A stretch of 64,000 nucleotides of DNA, taken from the NCBI RefSeq assembly GCF_014302995.1, contig NZ_CP060295.1:434001-498000 (forward strand). The letters run 5' to 3'. The notes beneath the pieces are model-generated. The model did no database searches, was not told where the DNA came from, and saw nothing but the letters and a program-made list of their open reading frames with translations. Made by a program: the position numbers and the translations under genes. This document shows positions 61,960 through 64,000 of the stretch, one piece after another; within the stretch, counting starts at the first letter, position 1; every line of letters starts with the position of its first letter. This DNA comes from Variovorax sp. PAMC26660. Lineage in GTDB: Bacteria > Pseudomonadota > Gammaproteobacteria > Burkholderiales > Burkholderiaceae_C.

Positions 61960-63273
61960 ATGAGTGCAAGCGACGAAAAAGCGATTCGCAGGGTGGTGGT
62001 TTCGGCCCTGGTGGGCGCCACCATCGAGTGGTACGACTTCTTCCTGTACGGCGTGGTGGCCGGCATCGTGTTCAACAAGCTCTACTTCCCCGGCAGCGAC
62101 CCGGTGGTGTCGACCTTGCTGGCGTACACGACCTTTGCGGTGGGCTTCGTCACGCGGCCGCTGGGCGGCGTGATCTTCGGCCACTTCGGCGACAAGATCG
62201 GGCGCAAGAGCATGCTCATCATCACGCTGATGATCATGGGCGTGGCCACCTTCCTGATCGGGCTGGTGCCCACCTATGCGCAGATCGGCATTGCGGCGCC
62301 CTTGCTGCTGTTGCTGCTTCGCGTGGCGCAGGGCATCGGCCTGGGCGGCGAATGGGGCGGCGCGGTGCTGATGGCCTACGAATACGCGCCGAAGGAAAAG
62401 CGCGGCTTCTACGCCTCGCTGCCGCAGATCGGTCTGGCGATTGGCCTGTGCCTGGCCTCGGGCGTGGTGGCGCTCCTATCGTCGCTGCTCACCGACGAAC
62501 AGTTCCTGGCCTGGGGCTGGCGCATCGCCTTCCTGATCTCCGGCGCGATGGTGATGGTGGGCATGTACATCCGGCTGCACGTGCAGGAAACGCCCGAGTT
62601 CGCGGCGGTGAAGGCGCGCAACGCCGAGCTGCGCATTCCCTTCATGGACATGATCCGCCGCTACCCCGGCAATGTGCTCAAGGGCATGGGCGCGCGCTAC
62701 ATCGACGGTGTGTTCTTCAACATCTTCGGCGTGTTCTCGATCAACTACCTCACGAGCACCCTCAAGATCAGCCGCACCGAGGCGCTGCTGGGCGTGATGG
62801 CGGCGGCGGTGGTGATGATCTTCTTCATTCCCTTCTTCGGCCGCCTGTCGGACAGGATGGGGCGGCCGAGGGTCTACATGTGGGGTTCGCTCATCACGGC
62901 GGTGTCGGCCTTCCCCGGCTTCTGGCTGATGACGCACAGCGGTGGCAACGTGCTGCTGGTGTGGCTCGCGATCATCGTGCCTTTCGGCATCCTGTATGCG
63001 TCGGTGTACGGGCCGGAGGCCGCGCTGTTCTGCGACCTGTTCGACGCCAAGGTGCGCTACACGGGCATCTCTTTCGTCTACCAGTTCTCGGGCATTTTTG
63101 CCTCGGGCATCACGCCGATCATCGCGACCGCGCTCCTCAAGTCGGGCGGAGGCGAGCCGTGGCAGATCTGCCTGTATGTGCTGTTCGCAGGGGTGGTGTC
63201 GGCCGCGTGCGCGTGGATGATCGGGCGCAGCGCGTCGCCGGCCGACGAGCCGGTGGCCGTACCCTCGCGGTGA
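61960..63273 (+). CDS. MFS metabolite:proton symporter (ShiA/MHS type)
   Basis: 437 residues from ATG 61960, with GGAGACA upstream. Twelve membrane helices. MHS-family hallmarks: VGATIEWYDFFLYG near 18, RPLGGVIFGHFGDKIGRKSM near 67, and QGIGLGGEWGGAVLMAYEYA near 123. The family imports organic acids, shikimate, proline or betaine with protons. It follows the GMC dehydrogenase and is probably co-transcribed under the divergent IclR regulator. Confidence 0.88.
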   Translation: MSASDEKAIRRVVVSALVGATIEWYDFFLYGVVAGIVFNKLYFPGSDPVVSTLLAYTTFAVGFVTRPLGGVIFGHFGDKIGRKSMLIITLMIMGVATFLIGLVPTYAQIGIAAPLLLLLLRVAQGIGLGGEWGGAVLMAYEYAPKEKRGFYASLPQIGLAIGLCLASGVVALLSSLLTDEQFLAWGWRIAFLISGAMVMVGMYIRLHVQETPEFAAVKARNAELRIPFMDMIRRYPGNVLKGMGARYIDGVFFNIFGVFSINYLTSTLKISRTEALLGVMAAAVVMIFFIPFFGRLSDRMGRPRVYMWGSLITAVSAFPGFWLMTHSGGNVLLVWLAIIVPFGILYASVYGPEAALFCDLFDAKVRYTGISFVYQFSGIFASGITPIIATALLKSGGGEPWQICLYVLFAGVVSAACAWMIGRSASPADEPVAVPSR

Positions 63274-63282
63274 ACTCGTTCG

Positions 63283-63798
63283 TCATGGCGGCGGTGCGCT
63301 CGCGGGCGCACCGCACAGCTCGCTCAGCTTCGGTTCGCAGAGCCGGTAGCTGAGCCTGTCGACGACTCTTGCGGCGCCAAGGCTCTCGTAGAAGGCCATG
63401 CCCCTCGCGTTCGATGCCTTGACGGGCCAGTCGATGCGGCGGCAACCGTTGTCGAAGGCGTACCGGGCCACCCACGCCATGAGCGCCTTGCCGACCCCGT
63501 GGCTTCTTTCCGACGACCTCACGTACAGCTCCTTCAACTGGCAGTGCTTGCGGTTTTCGGGGTCGAACTCGACCAGCGAATAGACCAGCCCGATGGCGGC
63601 CAGGCCGAGCACCACACCGTCATCGCCCACCGCCACGACCAGACGCTGCGGCGACCCGGGCGCCAGAAGATTCTGGAGAAGGTGTTCCCGCACAGCCTCC
63701 CGCGAGGCCACGGCGCCTTCGTTGTAGAAGGCGTGCAACTCGCACATCAGGTCTGTCAACGATTCATGCCGGGTTTCGGAAGCCAGTTCAACGTGCAT
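63283..63798 (-). CDS. GNAT-family N-acetyltransferase
   Basis: 171 residues. Acetyl-CoA-binding motif A: LKELYVRSSERSHGVGKALM near 90-108, with RSHGVG as the pyrophosphate loop, and motif B ASNARGMAFYESLGAARV near 130. The acceptor substrate is unknown. Converges with the MFS gene. Confidence 0.82.
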   Translation of the reverse strand: MHVELASETRHESLTDLMCELHAFYNEGAVASREAVREHLLQNLLAPGSPQRLVVAVGDDGVVLGLAAIGLVYSLVEFDPENRKHCQLKELYVRSSERSHGVGKALMAWVARYAFDNGCRRIDWPVKASNARGMAFYESLGAARVVDRLSYRLCEPKLSELCGAPASAPPP

Positions 63799-63866
63799 AT
63801 GGTGTCCTCTGGAGCGCAGGTGTTGGGCATCGGCGCGCGAGGCCGACGCGTGCGGTCCCTTCCGAG

Positions 63867-64000
63867 CTACTTCAAACGATAGCTGAGCTTGCGATTGCCG
63901 CTCACGGTCGAGTCGAGCCCGATCCAGTCGCCCTGCTGCGAATACCAGACGTCGATGGGCTGGGCCGTCGTGGCGATGCGCCAGCGGGTGGCCGCCACGG
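63867..64000 (-). CDS. C-terminus of a gene cut by the window edge
   Basis: Minus-strand frame open from the edge to a TAG stop at 63867-63869, about 44 residues. It ends WYSQQGDWIGLDSTVSGNRK followed by LSYRLK. The WYS-x-x-GDW-x-GL ending resembles DUF6134-type secreted proteins, but only the tail is visible, so this is tentative. Confidence 0.5.
   Translation of the reverse strand, partial: VAATRWRIATTAQPIDVWYSQQGDWIGLDSTVSGNRKLSYRLK

Overview
The window is a high-GC bacterial chromosome segment. Gene style points to Burkholderiales, most likely a Comamonadaceae member such as Variovorax: three orphan tripartite-tricarboxylate (Bug) binding proteins, many IclR and LysR regulators, a DctABD system and organosulfonate catabolism. 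Genus is inference only; there is no rRNA or tRNA gene here and I see no CRISPR array.

Layout. (1) 1-1573: the tnpABC end of an IS66-family element, cut by the window edge. (2) 1.8-17.4 kb: an accessory, defence-island-like block. A leftward operon encodes a two-S1-domain protein, two small helical proteins and a membrane-anchored SF1 helicase. Across a 571-bp intergenic region with two 15-bp palindromes runs a rightward operon: DUF6361 protein, phospholipase-D nuclease, SF2 helicase, HNH endonuclease. A HEPN-like protein and a short HTH regulator close the block. I recognise neither operon as a named system; they are the best candidates for an undescribed system. (3) 17.9-22.8 kb: C4-dicarboxylate uptake dctA with dctB/dctD and a sigma-54 promoter. 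(4) 23-38 kb: HD phosphohydrolase, a secreted HELEH/Ig-repeat protein behind a nested AT-rich dyad, an enolase-superfamily/DHDPS-like/Bug cluster with a LysR regulator, a QseBC-like two-component system, an SMP-30 lactonase, and an NHL lipoprotein/Bug/RraA-like cluster with a LysR regulator. (5) 38.1-56.7 kb: an organosulfonate module. (6) 56.7-64 kb: zinc-ribbon membrane protein, DUF2252, OB-fold periplasmic protein, an IclR/GMC oxidoreductase/MFS locus, an acetyltransferase, and the C-terminus of one more gene.

How the genes work together. Region 5 encodes a nearly complete route for sulfoacetate: a binding protein (51888-52877), sulfoacetate-CoA ligase SauT, acylating sulfoacetaldehyde dehydrogenase SauS, Xsc (acetyl phosphate plus sulfite), acetate kinase (ATP recovery), a TauE/SafE-type exporter, and the sulfite-oxidising SoeABC complex. 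Two IclR regulators and one LysR regulator sit at the operon heads. Unexpected items are a CobS/CobT-like chelatase pair between the two sulfonate operons, an inverted repeat pair inserted in frame inside soeB, and two composite palindromes downstream of cobT. Three IclR loci carry GGAAC/GTTCC dyads in their promoter regions.

Long antisense reading frames over most genes are composition artefacts of high GC and are left out.
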